NCBI RefSeq assembly: GCF_003326015.1
Contig: NZ_CP023860.1
Location: 620,001-684,000 of the forward strand
Length of the DNA stretch: 64,000 bases
Reading direction: 5' to 3'
Source: Candidatus Thioglobus sp. NP1
GTDB taxonomy: Bacteria; Pseudomonadota; Gammaproteobacteria; PS1; Pseudothioglobaceae
Below the pieces are notes generated by a model. That model made no database searches. It worked only from the letters and a program-made list of their open reading frames with translations, and was not told the DNA's origin. Position 1 is the first letter of the stretch; each line of letters begins with the position of its first letter. This document shows positions 8,727-17,489 of the stretch, in pieces. A program made the translations under genes and the position numbers.

Positions 8727-9798
8727 GGTTGCAGTAATTGGGTGTGGTCGTATTGCAGGGCATAACTGTCGTGCTTTAGTTGGTACTGAAGGGCTAGAGT
8801 TGTCAGCGGTTTGCGATTTAGAGATTGAAAAAGCTAATCTTTATCGTGATGAATTTGATGTGCCTGCATTTTCAAACTACCACACGATGCTTACAGAGAT
8901 TACTGATATTGACATAGTTGCAATTATTACACCTTCAGGTATGCATTTTGAACACAGTTTGGATGTGTTGAAAAAATATAATAAACATATTATTGTTGAA
9001 AAACCAACATTTATGAAGCCATCTCAGTTGAATGAGGCATATAGCATTGCAAAAAACTTAGGCTTGAAAATTTTTCCAATATTTCAAAATAGACATAATA
9101 AAGCAGTTCAGCGTGTAAAAAAAGCTATTACTAATGATGAACTAGGAGATATTAGAGTTATTGGTGTTCGTGTTAGGTGGTGTCGACCTCAGCGTTATTA
9201 TGACATGGCTTCATGGCGAGGAACATTGTCCCATGATGGTGGAGCCCTAACAAATCAAGGCATCCATCATGTGGACTTATTAAGATACTTGGGTGGTGAA
9301 GTTAGTCAAGTGAACGCGACCATGCGGACATTAGGCGCAAATATTGAGGTGGAGGATACAGTAGTTTCAAGTTTTACTTACGAAAATGAAGCAGTAGGAA
9401 GTTTAGAGGTAACTACTGCAGCTAGGCCTGATGATTTTGAGGCATCTATTTCTATTGTTGGCTCAAAAGGTTTAGCGCAAATTGGTGGTATAGCGGTTAA
9501 TGAATTGCAAATATTTACTCCGGATCTTGATGCATGTGAAAAATATAGTGAGGATTTTTCTGACTGTGTATATGGAGAAGGACATCAGTTAATATATAAT
9601 GATATATATGCCTCTATGTCAAGTGGCACCGAATATTCTGTGAGTCAACAAGACTGTCTTAAGTCGATTCGCTTATTACATGCATTTTATCGCTCGGATG
9701 AAAAAAATGGGTGGCAAGAAGTTAACGAAGATGGAGAGTCAATACGTCTTGGAGAGGAAAATAATGAAATTTCTACTTTATATAGGACAATAAAATGA
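8713..9798 (+). CDS. Gfo/Idh/MocA family oxidoreductase
   Basis: 361-residue NAD(P)-dependent dehydrogenase acting on sugar or cyclitol hydroxyls. N-terminal Rossmann motif VIGCGRIAGHN, catalytic-region VEKPTFMKP (EKP motif, about residue 97) and the C-terminal domain with GGALTNQGIHHVDLLRYLGG, where the histidines line the active site. ATG 8713 is chosen over an in-frame start at 8683 because AAGGAG at 8698-8703 lies at ideal distance. It is coupled to the following cytidylyltransferase gene by a 4-base overlap, so it probably makes a precursor for that enzyme. Confidence 0.85.
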   Translation: MKAYKVAVIGCGRIAGHNCRALVGTEGLELSAVCDLEIEKANLYRDEFDVPAFSNYHTMLTEITDIDIVAIITPSGMHFEHSLDVLKKYNKHIIVEKPTFMKPSQLNEAYSIAKNLGLKIFPIFQNRHNKAVQRVKKAITNDELGDIRVIGVRVRWCRPQRYYDMASWRGTLSHDGGALTNQGIHHVDLLRYLGGEVSQVNATMRTLGANIEVEDTVVSSFTYENEAVGSLEVTTAARPDDFEASISIVGSKGLAQIGGIAVNELQIFTPDLDACEKYSEDFSDCVYGEGHQLIYNDIYASMSSGTEYSVSQQDCLKSIRLLHAFYRSDEKNGWQEVNEDGESIRLGEENNEISTLYRTIK

Positions 9799-10571
9799 CA
9801 AAAATAATTGGGGTTGTACCTGTCCGGATGAATTCTAGTAGGTTTCCAGGAAAGCCACTATTTAAAATTGCAGGTATGCCCATGTTAGAGCATGTGTGGC
9901 ATCGTGCAAAAATGTTTAAAAAATGGGATGAGCTTATACTTGCTACTTGTGATGTTGAAATCAAAGAGTTTGCCGATTCTAAACATGTCCCTTGTGTTAT
10001 GACTTCAGATAAACATGAGCGAGCATTGGATAGGGTTGCAGAGGCGATTGAAAATAGTGATTTTCAAATTAATGAAGATGATATAGTTTTAAATGTTCAG
10101 GGAGATGAGCCTATGATGCGACCAGATATGATTTCAGCAACGGTGCAACCTATGGTTAATAATGAAGATATAAATGGTGTAGTTTTATCAATGCCTATTA
10201 TTGATGAAGTACAATTTCATGATCCAAATATACTTAAAATTATCCATAATATTAAGGGCGATATTCTATACACTTCGCGTGCCCCAATTCCATACTGTAA
10301 AGAGTGGTCGCCAGATATTCAAGCGAAAAGAATTTATGGTATTTTTGGCTTTCGCTGGGGTTTTTTAAAGAAATTTACAGAAATGGCAGAGTCGCCTTTA
10401 GAATTAGTTGAGTCTTGTGATAGTAATCGTCTTTATGATAATGGCCTAACTCAAAGAGTTGCAGAATATCCATATATAGACTCGTTTTCTGTTGATACAC
10501 CAGAAGATGCAGAAAAAGTAGAGTTGCATATTAAAGCAGATCCATACTGGAGAAAATATAATGAGCAATAA
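9795..10571 (+). CDS. KdsB-like CMP-sugar synthetase (cytidylyltransferase)
   Basis: 258 residues of the CMP-KDO synthetase (KdsB) family: VVPVRMNSSRFPGKPL at the N-terminus binds CTP (canonical form has IPAR; here VPVR), VLNVQGDEPMM carries the metal-binding Asp, and TSRAPIPYCKEW and VDTPEDAEK are also conserved. The usual KdsB product is CMP-KDO for lipid A core. This copy sits inside a surface-sugar block rather than with kdsA/kdsC, so it may activate a KDO-like acid or an entirely different residue. It overlaps the next methyltransferase by 11 bases. Confidence 0.85.
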   Translation: MTKIIGVVPVRMNSSRFPGKPLFKIAGMPMLEHVWHRAKMFKKWDELILATCDVEIKEFADSKHVPCVMTSDKHERALDRVAEAIENSDFQINEDDIVLNVQGDEPMMRPDMISATVQPMVNNEDINGVVLSMPIIDEVQFHDPNILKIIHNIKGDILYTSRAPIPYCKEWSPDIQAKRIYGIFGFRWGFLKKFTEMAESPLELVESCDSNRLYDNGLTQRVAEYPYIDSFSVDTPEDAEKVELHIKADPYWRKYNEQ

Positions 10572-11238
10572 TGCTGAATCATGGAATCAGCCTAATGTTG
10601 TTAGTTTTTTTGATACTAATCGTGCAACGACATCAGACATCTATCCATCAGAATGGTTTTTCCTAAAAGAACAGTTAAAAGAAGGTATGAGTATATTGGA
10701 TATTGGTTGTGCGCAGGGTGGTTTTGCAGGAATGATTGCTGAGCATCTTAATGATTTTACTTATACTGGTGTTGATATAAGTGAAGAGATGATATCGAAG
10801 GCTAAAGAAAAATATCCTCAACATAATTTTCATATCGTAAAAGAAAATGATTATTCAAAAGTTACAGGCAAGTATGATGTTTCACTTGTTTTAGGGATAC
10901 TTCATTTACATGAAACTTGGAGAAATACTATTCAAATTGCTTGGAATCATACTAAATCAAGCTTAATTTTAGATCTAAGGGAAGTATTTGAAGAGACAGT
11001 TGAAGATAAAAAAAAATCATATTTTAAAATGGATATTAATGGAAGTAATGATGATTATTCTGAAGTGTTGCCATATAATCTTATTAATTCAGGCGAAGCT
11101 CTAGAAATTGTTAATTCAATTTGTACTGGAGCAGAAAAAATTTCATTTTATGGTTACTCACAAGACCCAGCAAAAACAGCAGTTACTCCAACTAATAAGA
11201 TTTTTGCATCTGTCTATTTAGCTCAAAAAGGTAGATAA
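10561..11238 (+). CDS. Class I SAM-dependent methyltransferase
   Basis: 225 residues with the SAM motif SILDIGCAQGGFAGMIAEH (about 39-57), then YTGVDISEEMI, and SLVLGILHLHETW in the position of motif IV. No membrane segment. It starts within the preceding cytidylyltransferase gene and abuts the next gene with no gap (stop at 11238, ATG at 11239). Probably methylates the same unusual residue; substrate unknown. Confidence 0.8.
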   Translation: MSNNAESWNQPNVVSFFDTNRATTSDIYPSEWFFLKEQLKEGMSILDIGCAQGGFAGMIAEHLNDFTYTGVDISEEMISKAKEKYPQHNFHIVKENDYSKVTGKYDVSLVLGILHLHETWRNTIQIAWNHTKSSLILDLREVFEETVEDKKKSYFKMDINGSNDDYSEVLPYNLINSGEALEIVNSICTGAEKISFYGYSQDPAKTAVTPTNKIFASVYLAQKGR

Positions 11239-12213
11239 ATGAAAAATTTAATTTCTTCTCCAGAGCAGGTAAAACCTAATTTTAATAAGGTAAAAAATCG
11301 TTGGGAAATGTTACTTTCTAGATATTATGATTCTGATGGTAGTTTGAATGAAAAATATCTAACTAATGTTGATTGCCCTCATTGCAAATCGAAAAATTAT
11401 ACAGATTCTTTTCAATTAAACAGTTTTTGGCATCATACATGCGTTGATTGTAACAGCGTTTATGTAAGTCCAAGATTAAATGATTTGGCTTTAGAAGAAT
11501 TATATTCTGATGAATACTATTCAGAAATGTTTAATGAGGCAATGATTCCTTTTTTTGATAAAAGAAAAAAACTTATTGGACAGTCAAAATATTCGCAGGT
11601 TATTAATTCCTTAAAAGCAGTATGTCAAAAACAGAAAAAAACCTTACGAATATTAGATATAGGCGCAGGTATTGGAGAAGTATTATCTGTTTTTAATGAT
11701 AATGAAAATATCTGTGAGGCTATTGAGGTTAATCCCTCTGCAATTAAGCACTTAAAAAGTATAGGTATTAATGTTTTTGAAGATAGCTTTTATAATTATA
11801 AATCGAATGAAAAATTTGATATCATTATGGCTTGGGGCGTAATTGAACACGTAACAAATCCATCATTATTTTTAGAAAAAGTTTATTCATTATTAAATAC
11901 TTCTGGCGTTTTTGTTTCAGAAGTGCCTCATGCCCAATCTTTATTAGTAGACTATTGTAGAAAAACTGGAAAAGATCCTTTAAGAATATTGCAGGGAGAG
12001 CAACATATTATTTTGTATTCGAATGAAGCATATATTGACCTTCATAAAAAGGCTGGTTTAAAGTTGCACAAAGTTCAAACAAATGGACTTGACTTATCAA
12101 CAATAATTGGAATCAACAAAAAAGAACTTAATCTTGATATTATTTCTGATGTTCAAAGTACTTTGGACTCTTTTATGATTGGAGATTTGTTACGTGGATT
12201 TTGGTATAAGTGA
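11239..12213 (+). CDS. Methyltransferase with N-terminal zinc-ribbon-like segment
   Basis: 324 residues. The N-terminal 80 or so hold two Cys pairs, CPHC (about residues 46-49) and CVDC (about 70-73), followed by NSVYVSPR, a zinc-binding arrangement seen in C-methyltransferases of the NDP-hexose and surface-sugar type. The Rossmann part has RILDIGAGIGEVL (about 137-149), DIIMAWGVIEHVTNP and LLNTSGVFVSEVP. This is consistent with a type-11/23 methyltransferase. The stop TGA overlaps the next ATG (TGATG). Confidence 0.75.
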   Translation: MKNLISSPEQVKPNFNKVKNRWEMLLSRYYDSDGSLNEKYLTNVDCPHCKSKNYTDSFQLNSFWHHTCVDCNSVYVSPRLNDLALEELYSDEYYSEMFNEAMIPFFDKRKKLIGQSKYSQVINSLKAVCQKQKKTLRILDIGAGIGEVLSVFNDNENICEAIEVNPSAIKHLKSIGINVFEDSFYNYKSNEKFDIIMAWGVIEHVTNPSLFLEKVYSLLNTSGVFVSEVPHAQSLLVDYCRKTGKDPLRILQGEQHIILYSNEAYIDLHKKAGLKLHKVQTNGLDLSTIIGINKKELNLDIISDVQSTLDSFMIGDLLRGFWYK

Positions 12214-13259
12214 TGACTAAAAAACTAAAGGTAGGTATTGCTGGTTATGGTGTAGTTGGAAAGCGTAGAAGAGAATGTGTTGATCAAAATAAATTTTTAG
12301 AAATAATAGCCGTATGTGATCAAATATTTCAAGACGAGGTATCAATAGTTGATGGGGTTCGTCGATACAAAAACTATAAGAAGCTTCTGGAAGAAGATCT
12401 TGATATTTTAATTGTGTGCTTGACAAATGATATTGCTCCTGAGGTCACCATTGCCGCCCTTAATTTGGGTATTCATGTATTTTGTGAAAAGCCTCCTGGC
12501 AGAAATGTATCAGATATTATTCAAGTTATAGATGTTGAGAAAAAAAATCCAAATTTGAAGTTAATGTATGGCTTTAATCATCGTTATCATCATTCAGTTC
12601 AAGATGCACTCAAGCTAGTCCATTCTGGTGAATTAGGAAATATAATTAATATTCGTGGTGTTTACGGAAAGGCTAAATTGATTACTTTTAATCAGCCCGA
12701 CTGGAGAACTAAGAGAGAGGTTTCTGGAGGTGGTGTTCTTCTGGATCAAGGGATACATATGATTGACCTTATTAGATTATTTGGGGGAGAGTTTGAGAGT
12801 ATTCATAGTTTTGTATCAAATAGCCACTGGGGCCATAACGTTGAAGATAATGCTTATGCATTGATGAAAACCAGTGATGGCATAGTTGCAATGATGCATT
12901 CCTCAGCAACTCAATGGAGGCATAGATTTAATTTAGATATTAATTTAGAAAAAGGCAGTGTAATTTTGGGTGGAATTTTATCAGGCACTAAGAGTTATGG
13001 TGCTGAAACTTTGACAGTTGTAAAGGCTGATCCAGAAAATGACTTAGGTGATCCTATGGAGCAAATTACTAGATATAACAAAGATCCATCATGGTCTACT
13101 GAGATTGATGAATTTATTAAATGTATCATTGAAGACAAGGTAGTTATTAATGGAACATCAGATGATGCTCTTCAAACCATGAAGTTGGTATATGAAATAT
13201 ATTATGCAGACTCTTCTTGGAGAGAAAAATATGATATTCCTGACCCTAAATGTAATTAA
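12213..13259 (+). CDS. Gfo/Idh/MocA family oxidoreductase
   Basis: 348 residues; IAGYGVVGKRRR is the nucleotide-binding start, FCEKPPGRN the EKP motif, YGFNHRYHHS and LLDQGIHMIDLIRLFGGE the substrate domain. GTG 12210 is possible, but ATG 12213 forms the usual TGATG coupling with the upstream gene. The last 35 residues (from GTSDDALQTMKLVYEIYYAD) are closely matched by a broken relic at 42172-42306, showing that a second allele of this gene once existed in the locus. Probably part of the CMP-activated residue pathway. Confidence 0.85.
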   Translation: MTKKLKVGIAGYGVVGKRRRECVDQNKFLEIIAVCDQIFQDEVSIVDGVRRYKNYKKLLEEDLDILIVCLTNDIAPEVTIAALNLGIHVFCEKPPGRNVSDIIQVIDVEKKNPNLKLMYGFNHRYHHSVQDALKLVHSGELGNIINIRGVYGKAKLITFNQPDWRTKREVSGGGVLLDQGIHMIDLIRLFGGEFESIHSFVSNSHWGHNVEDNAYALMKTSDGIVAMMHSSATQWRHRFNLDINLEKGSVILGGILSGTKSYGAETLTVVKADPENDLGDPMEQITRYNKDPSWSTEIDEFIKCIIEDKVVINGTSDDALQTMKLVYEIYYADSSWREKYDIPDPKCN

Positions 13260-13275
13260 TTAATTTGGAAAAACT

Positions 13276-13842
13276 ATGAAAATTAAGCCATTTGTTACTG
13301 ATTATTTAACAAGATTGAAAGTAATATTAGATCAAGTAGATCCTAATATCATAAGCGATATTATTGATGCCCTCGAACAAACTATTGAGGATAAATCAAG
13401 AATATATATTATTGGAAATGGCGGTAGTTCTGCAACTGCATCACATATGGTTAATGATTTAGGCTCTGGCTTAAGGAGGAGAGATATAATTAATTTTGAT
13501 GTTGTAAGTTTAGCTGATAATAGTCCAGTTGTTACTGCAATAGCTAATGATATAGGGTATGAAAACATATTTTATATGCAAATGAAAGGTTTAATCAAGC
13601 AAAAAGATATTGTTATTGCAATTTCTTGTAGTGGAGACTCTCCAAATATTTTAAAGGCTGTAGACTATGCTCAAAGTTCAGGTTGCAAAGTTATTGGAAT
13701 TACAGGTTTTGATGGAGGTGGACTAAAAGTTTTATCAGATATTAATTTTCATGTTGACGCACCAAAAAATGAGTATGGTCTTGTTGAAGATGCTCATATG
13801 ATCATTGATCATATTATTTATTCTTACTATAATCAAAAATAG
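13276..13842 (+). CDS. SIS-domain phosphosugar isomerase, GmhA-like
   Basis: 188 residues, the length of GmhA (sedoheptulose-7-phosphate isomerase) and DiaA. Signatures are IIGNGGSSATASHMVNDLG (about 48-66), AIANDIGYENIF, ISCSGDSPNILKAVDYA and the C-terminal VEDAHMIIDHIIY with metal-ligand His/Glu. This suggests isomerisation of a ketose phosphate such as sedoheptulose-7-phosphate. A kinase/nucleotidyltransferase partner (HddA/HddC type) is not present, so the product may feed the cytidylyltransferase route instead. Confidence 0.82.
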   Translation: MKIKPFVTDYLTRLKVILDQVDPNIISDIIDALEQTIEDKSRIYIIGNGGSSATASHMVNDLGSGLRRRDIINFDVVSLADNSPVVTAIANDIGYENIFYMQMKGLIKQKDIVIAISCSGDSPNILKAVDYAQSSGCKVIGITGFDGGGLKVLSDINFHVDAPKNEYGLVEDAHMIIDHIIYSYYNQK

Positions 13843-13854
13843 CTAAATTCTAGT

Positions 13855-14613
13855 ATGGATTTGTTGGAATTATCAAAAAAGACTGCAAAGCTTGGACTGA
13901 GAAAATTATCCATCTTGGACAAAAAAAATACTAAAGAATTTAAATTTTCAACTAAAGTGCCCCGAGAAATTAAGGCAGAGGCAGATTTAATAATTGAAAA
14001 ACTTTTAATAGACGAATTGTCTGTATCAGGATTAAGTATTTTAAGTGAAGAGAGTGGATTGATAGAATCAAGCAATAACTCTAGATTAAGATTTATCATT
14101 GATCCTATAGATGGTACTGTAAATTTTATCCGAGGCATTAATGACTGTTCAATTTCAATAGCTTTGTTTGATGGCAACGAACCAATATTTGGAGTGTTAG
14201 CATCTTATCCAAGTGACATAATTGCCTGGGGCGGAAAAGGTATTGGAGCATTTATTGGTGAGGTGCCAATCAAGGTCTCATCCATAAAAGATATAAAGAA
14301 AGGAGTTTTATGTACTGGATTTCCATCAAGATTTGAGTTTACTCCAGAAATCCTTTCAGATCAGATGCATTTAATACAAAGCTTTAATAAGGTTCGAATG
14401 CTTGGCTCTGCATCTCAATCTTTACTTAAGGTTGCACAAGGATCTGTCGAGGCGTATTTTGAGAATAACATTATGATTTGGGATGTAGCTGCTGGTATTG
14501 CAATAGTTGAAGGTGCTGGTGGCGAATTTAGAATTAAGAAACAAGATTATAATAATCCAATAGAAGTAATTGCTTCTAACAATCTCATTGATAAGTCAAT
14601 ATGGGCATTTTAA
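13855..14613 (+). CDS. Inositol monophosphatase-family phosphatase
   Basis: 252-residue Mg-dependent sugar/inositol phosphatase. Metal-site motifs are visible: SEESGLIE (first Glu), IIDPIDGTVNFIRGI (the DPIDGT signature, about 82-96) and the C-terminal MIWDVAAGIAIVEGAGG. The family includes SuhB, CysQ and HisN-type phosphatases. In this context it probably dephosphorylates an intermediate made by the SIS isomerase or aminotransferase before or after activation. It is joined to the next gene by a TAATG overlap. Confidence 0.85.
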   Translation: MDLLELSKKTAKLGLRKLSILDKKNTKEFKFSTKVPREIKAEADLIIEKLLIDELSVSGLSILSEESGLIESSNNSRLRFIIDPIDGTVNFIRGINDCSISIALFDGNEPIFGVLASYPSDIIAWGGKGIGAFIGEVPIKVSSIKDIKKGVLCTGFPSRFEFTPEILSDQMHLIQSFNKVRMLGSASQSLLKVAQGSVEAYFENNIMIWDVAAGIAIVEGAGGEFRIKKQDYNNPIEVIASNNLIDKSIWAF

Positions 14614-15554
14614 TGAAATCTTTAGCTATTACCTCTCGATCATTTTCTAAGCATCCAATTTTACGTAATGAGGTTTTAAAGCGTTATCCAAATGCGAAGT
14701 TTAATGATCAAGGGTTGGCACTTAAGGGTAAATCTCTAGTTAAGTTTCTTCAAGGTTATGAAAAAGCAATCACGGCTCTAGAAAAAATAGATGAGGAGCT
14801 TTTATCAGAGTTGCCTGAATTAAAAGTCATTGGAAAATATGGTGTTGGATTGGATATGTTAGATCTGAGTGCTATGAAAAAATATGGGGTGAAACTTGGT
14901 TGGAAAGGTGGTGTAAATAAACGTTCTGTTTCTGAACTAGTTGTTTCATTTGCAATATACCTTTTGCATCGTGTTGTATTTGCCAATGCAGAAGTGAGAA
15001 ATGGAGAATGGTATCAGGTCAAAGGTCGCCAATTATCAGACTGCACGGTGGGCATTATTGGTTGTGGGCATATAGGAAAGGACCTTGTTAAATTATTGAA
15101 GCCATTTAACTGCAATATCCTTGTAAATGATATTTTAAATTTTAAAGATTTTTATCAAGAAAATAATATCACACCCGTCAGAATAGAAGAGTTAATGCAA
15201 AAATCTGATATTGTAACTTTGCATTTGCCATTGAATAGCTCAACAGAGAATATTATAAGCAGAGATCGTTTACAAATGCTTAAGAAAGACGCTATATTTA
15301 TTAATCTTGCTCGAGGAGGATTGTTGGATGAGGATGCTCTCAAGAAATTACTGAGGGAAAATCAAATTGCTGGAGCAGCGCTTGATGTATTTGCAATTGA
15401 GCCGCCATCTGATACAGAATTTGCATTAATGGACAATGTAATTGTTACTCCTCATATTGGAGGAAGTTCAGAAGAAGCTATTTTAGCAATGGGGATTGCG
15501 GCAATAGATGGCCTGGATAGTGCAAAAGACCCTATGACCTTCTTACATAAATAA
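14613..15554 (+). CDS. D-isomer-specific 2-hydroxyacid dehydrogenase (PGDH-like)
   Basis: 313 residues, NAD-dependent. NAD motif VGIIGCGHIGKDLVKLL, catalytic Arg region INLARGGLLDEDAL, Glu in IEPPSD and His in VTPHIGGSS are all present, so it should be active. ATG 14613 (TAATG coupling) is preferred to ATG 14601. It lacks the ACT/regulatory tail of SerA. The family oxidises or reduces D-2-hydroxy acids, such as 3-phosphoglycerate. With a HisC-like aminotransferase and a phosphatase in the same block, a serine- or hydroxyacid-like branch is possible, but this is inference. Confidence 0.82.
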   Translation: MKSLAITSRSFSKHPILRNEVLKRYPNAKFNDQGLALKGKSLVKFLQGYEKAITALEKIDEELLSELPELKVIGKYGVGLDMLDLSAMKKYGVKLGWKGGVNKRSVSELVVSFAIYLLHRVVFANAEVRNGEWYQVKGRQLSDCTVGIIGCGHIGKDLVKLLKPFNCNILVNDILNFKDFYQENNITPVRIEELMQKSDIVTLHLPLNSSTENIISRDRLQMLKKDAIFINLARGGLLDEDALKKLLRENQIAGAALDVFAIEPPSDTEFALMDNVIVTPHIGGSSEEAILAMGIAAIDGLDSAKDPMTFLHK

Positions 15555-15578
15555 AAATAAAAAAAATAGTTTTCTCAT

Positions 15579-17456
15579 ATGAAAAGGTTGATGCGCACTA
15601 AATCTAAATTATTGGTATGGGACCTAGATAGCATCCCACCTGATGACACGCCTCAAGTTATTCACTGGAATAGTTATAAAAATTCAGAGGTGGATGGAAT
15701 TTTCTCAATTCCTCATTTAGTTGAAGAGAATGCAAATAATCTAAAGGCTAAATATTTAAGTCTAATTTATGATTTTGGTGAAGCAAAAATTAATAGTAAA
15801 AGAATAGTTGACTATTTAAAAATTCGTCAAGAGTTTAGTTATTGGTGGATGACGCTATTAGTTGAGAAATGTAATTATGCTAAATCACCTCAAATTAATA
15901 ATATCGTAAAGTTAATGGCACTAGAAAAGTGGCTAAAAGAAAATAAATATCAGAAACTTACCCTTGTTTCAGCTAACAACGAACTTTCTATGTCAGTCTC
16001 TCTATTAGCAAAAAGATTACTAATAGATTTTGAGTGGAAAAAAGATCAAATCAGTAAGTCTCAAATTAGTATGGCAAAGAAAGTTTTCCATTCTTTGCCT
16101 AACATAATTAAGTCATTGATCTGGTTGGTGCATTATTTAATTTCAAACTGGGCACTAATAGGTGTTGGAGTGAAAGAATGGAGAAAGACAGATGCAACTA
16201 CAACCTTTGTCTCTTATCTTTTTAATTTAGTTCCAGAATCATCAAATAAAGGTCAATACGAGAGTCATTACTGGACAACACTTACTGACTTATTGCATAA
16301 AAATCAGCATTCTAGCAATTGGCTTCATATTTACGTTAAAGATAGTTTATTGCCTTCAGCTAAAAAGGCATCTAAACTTATTAAACGTTTTAATCATTTC
16401 AATAAAGGTAATCAGGTGCATGTAACGCTTGCATCTTTTTTAACACTACCATTAATTTTTAGTACTCTTAAAGACTGGTACAAAGTTCTTAAATTAAATA
16501 AATTGGTCCAAAAACGATTAAAAGAGAATAGTGGGTATCTTTGGCCATTATTTAAAAAAGATTGTCATGATTCAATGTCTGGTATTCCAGCAATGACTAA
16601 TCTTCTCTATTTTAATTTATTCGAGAAAGCTATGAATGAATTGCCAATACAGAATCGCGGTTGTTATTTACAAGAAAACCAAGGTTGGGAGTTTGGCTTT
16701 ATTTCTGCCTGGCAATCAGCAGGGCACAAAAAAAAATTAATGGGTTTTCCACCATCAGCAGTTATTGAGTGGGACTTGAGAAATTTTTTTGATACGCGAA
16801 ACTATAACCAAAAAAAATCATACAGTTTACCCCTTCCTAATTTTGTAGGGGTGAATGGCGAAGTATCAAAAAACACATATTTGGATGGCGGTTATCCTAA
16901 ACAGGATCTGATTGAAGTAGAGTCATTACGTTATCTTTATTTATCCAATTTTCCTAATTATCAAACTAAGAGAAAATTTGATATTTCAAGAGAAAAAACA
17001 GTACTAGTAGTTGGGGATTACTTGATAAAAAATACTTATAAACAGTTAAATGTTCTATTATCGGCGCTTGTAGATGTTGATAAATCAGTCCGTTTTATTA
17101 TTAAACCTCATCCTGCATGTCCAATTAATATGGCGGATTTTCCAAGTTTACGTGGTGAGATATCCATAAAACCAATTCAGGAGCTACTTGGAGTTAGTGA
17201 TATTGTGTATTCAAGTTTGATAACTTCAGCTGCGATTGATGGCTACTGTGCAGGTCTTCCAGTGATTACCCTGTTGGACGGTAAAACCCTCAATATGAGC
17301 CCATTGATTGGCGTTAAAAGCGTATACTTCATAAAAAATTCAGAGGGCTTATCTAATGCAATTAACACTATAGAGGTAACTAATTTAAATCAAAAAAGAA
17401 ATTATTTTTATCTTGATCTAGATTTACCAAGATGGCAAAAATGGTTAAATGATTAA
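15579..17456 (+). CDS. Surface carbohydrate biosynthesis protein (TIGR04326-like)
   Basis: 625 residues. The N-terminus (VWDLDSIPP, then HWNSY, then IPHLVEENA) and the stretch SYWWMTLLVEKC resemble the uncharacterised surface carbohydrate biosynthesis family I know as TIGR04326; recognition is from memory, not a search. The C-terminal 150 residues are GT-B-like: FIIKPHPACP, LLGVSDIVYSSLITSAAIDGY and AGLPVITLLDG, as in CDP-glycerol or KpsC/S-type transferases. No membrane segment is evident. Following the CMP-sugar cassette, it is the best candidate for the transferase that adds that cassette's product. Confidence 0.65.
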   Translation: MKRLMRTKSKLLVWDLDSIPPDDTPQVIHWNSYKNSEVDGIFSIPHLVEENANNLKAKYLSLIYDFGEAKINSKRIVDYLKIRQEFSYWWMTLLVEKCNYAKSPQINNIVKLMALEKWLKENKYQKLTLVSANNELSMSVSLLAKRLLIDFEWKKDQISKSQISMAKKVFHSLPNIIKSLIWLVHYLISNWALIGVGVKEWRKTDATTTFVSYLFNLVPESSNKGQYESHYWTTLTDLLHKNQHSSNWLHIYVKDSLLPSAKKASKLIKRFNHFNKGNQVHVTLASFLTLPLIFSTLKDWYKVLKLNKLVQKRLKENSGYLWPLFKKDCHDSMSGIPAMTNLLYFNLFEKAMNELPIQNRGCYLQENQGWEFGFISAWQSAGHKKKLMGFPPSAVIEWDLRNFFDTRNYNQKKSYSLPLPNFVGVNGEVSKNTYLDGGYPKQDLIEVESLRYLYLSNFPNYQTKRKFDISREKTVLVVGDYLIKNTYKQLNVLLSALVDVDKSVRFIIKPHPACPINMADFPSLRGEISIKPIQELLGVSDIVYSSLITSAAIDGYCAGLPVITLLDGKTLNMSPLIGVKSVYFIKNSEGLSNAINTIEVTNLNQKRNYFYLDLDLPRWQKWLND

Positions 17457-17489
17457 TTTGATAAACACAATAAATAAATTTTAAAGACA

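Noticed and set aside
12210-12215. GTG 12210 as start of the second Gfo gene
   Set aside because: ATG 12213 directly follows and forms the TGATG coupling used throughout the locus; the extra Met adds nothing.
13415-13435. GGCGGTAGTTC resembling an RfaH ops element
   Set aside because: It codes the conserved GNGGSS turn of the SIS isomerase and lies inside the gene, so the match follows from coding needs.
13833-14177. 114-codon leftward frame over the IMPase gene
   Set aside because: Antisense shadow of an intact phosphatase with clear metal-site motifs.
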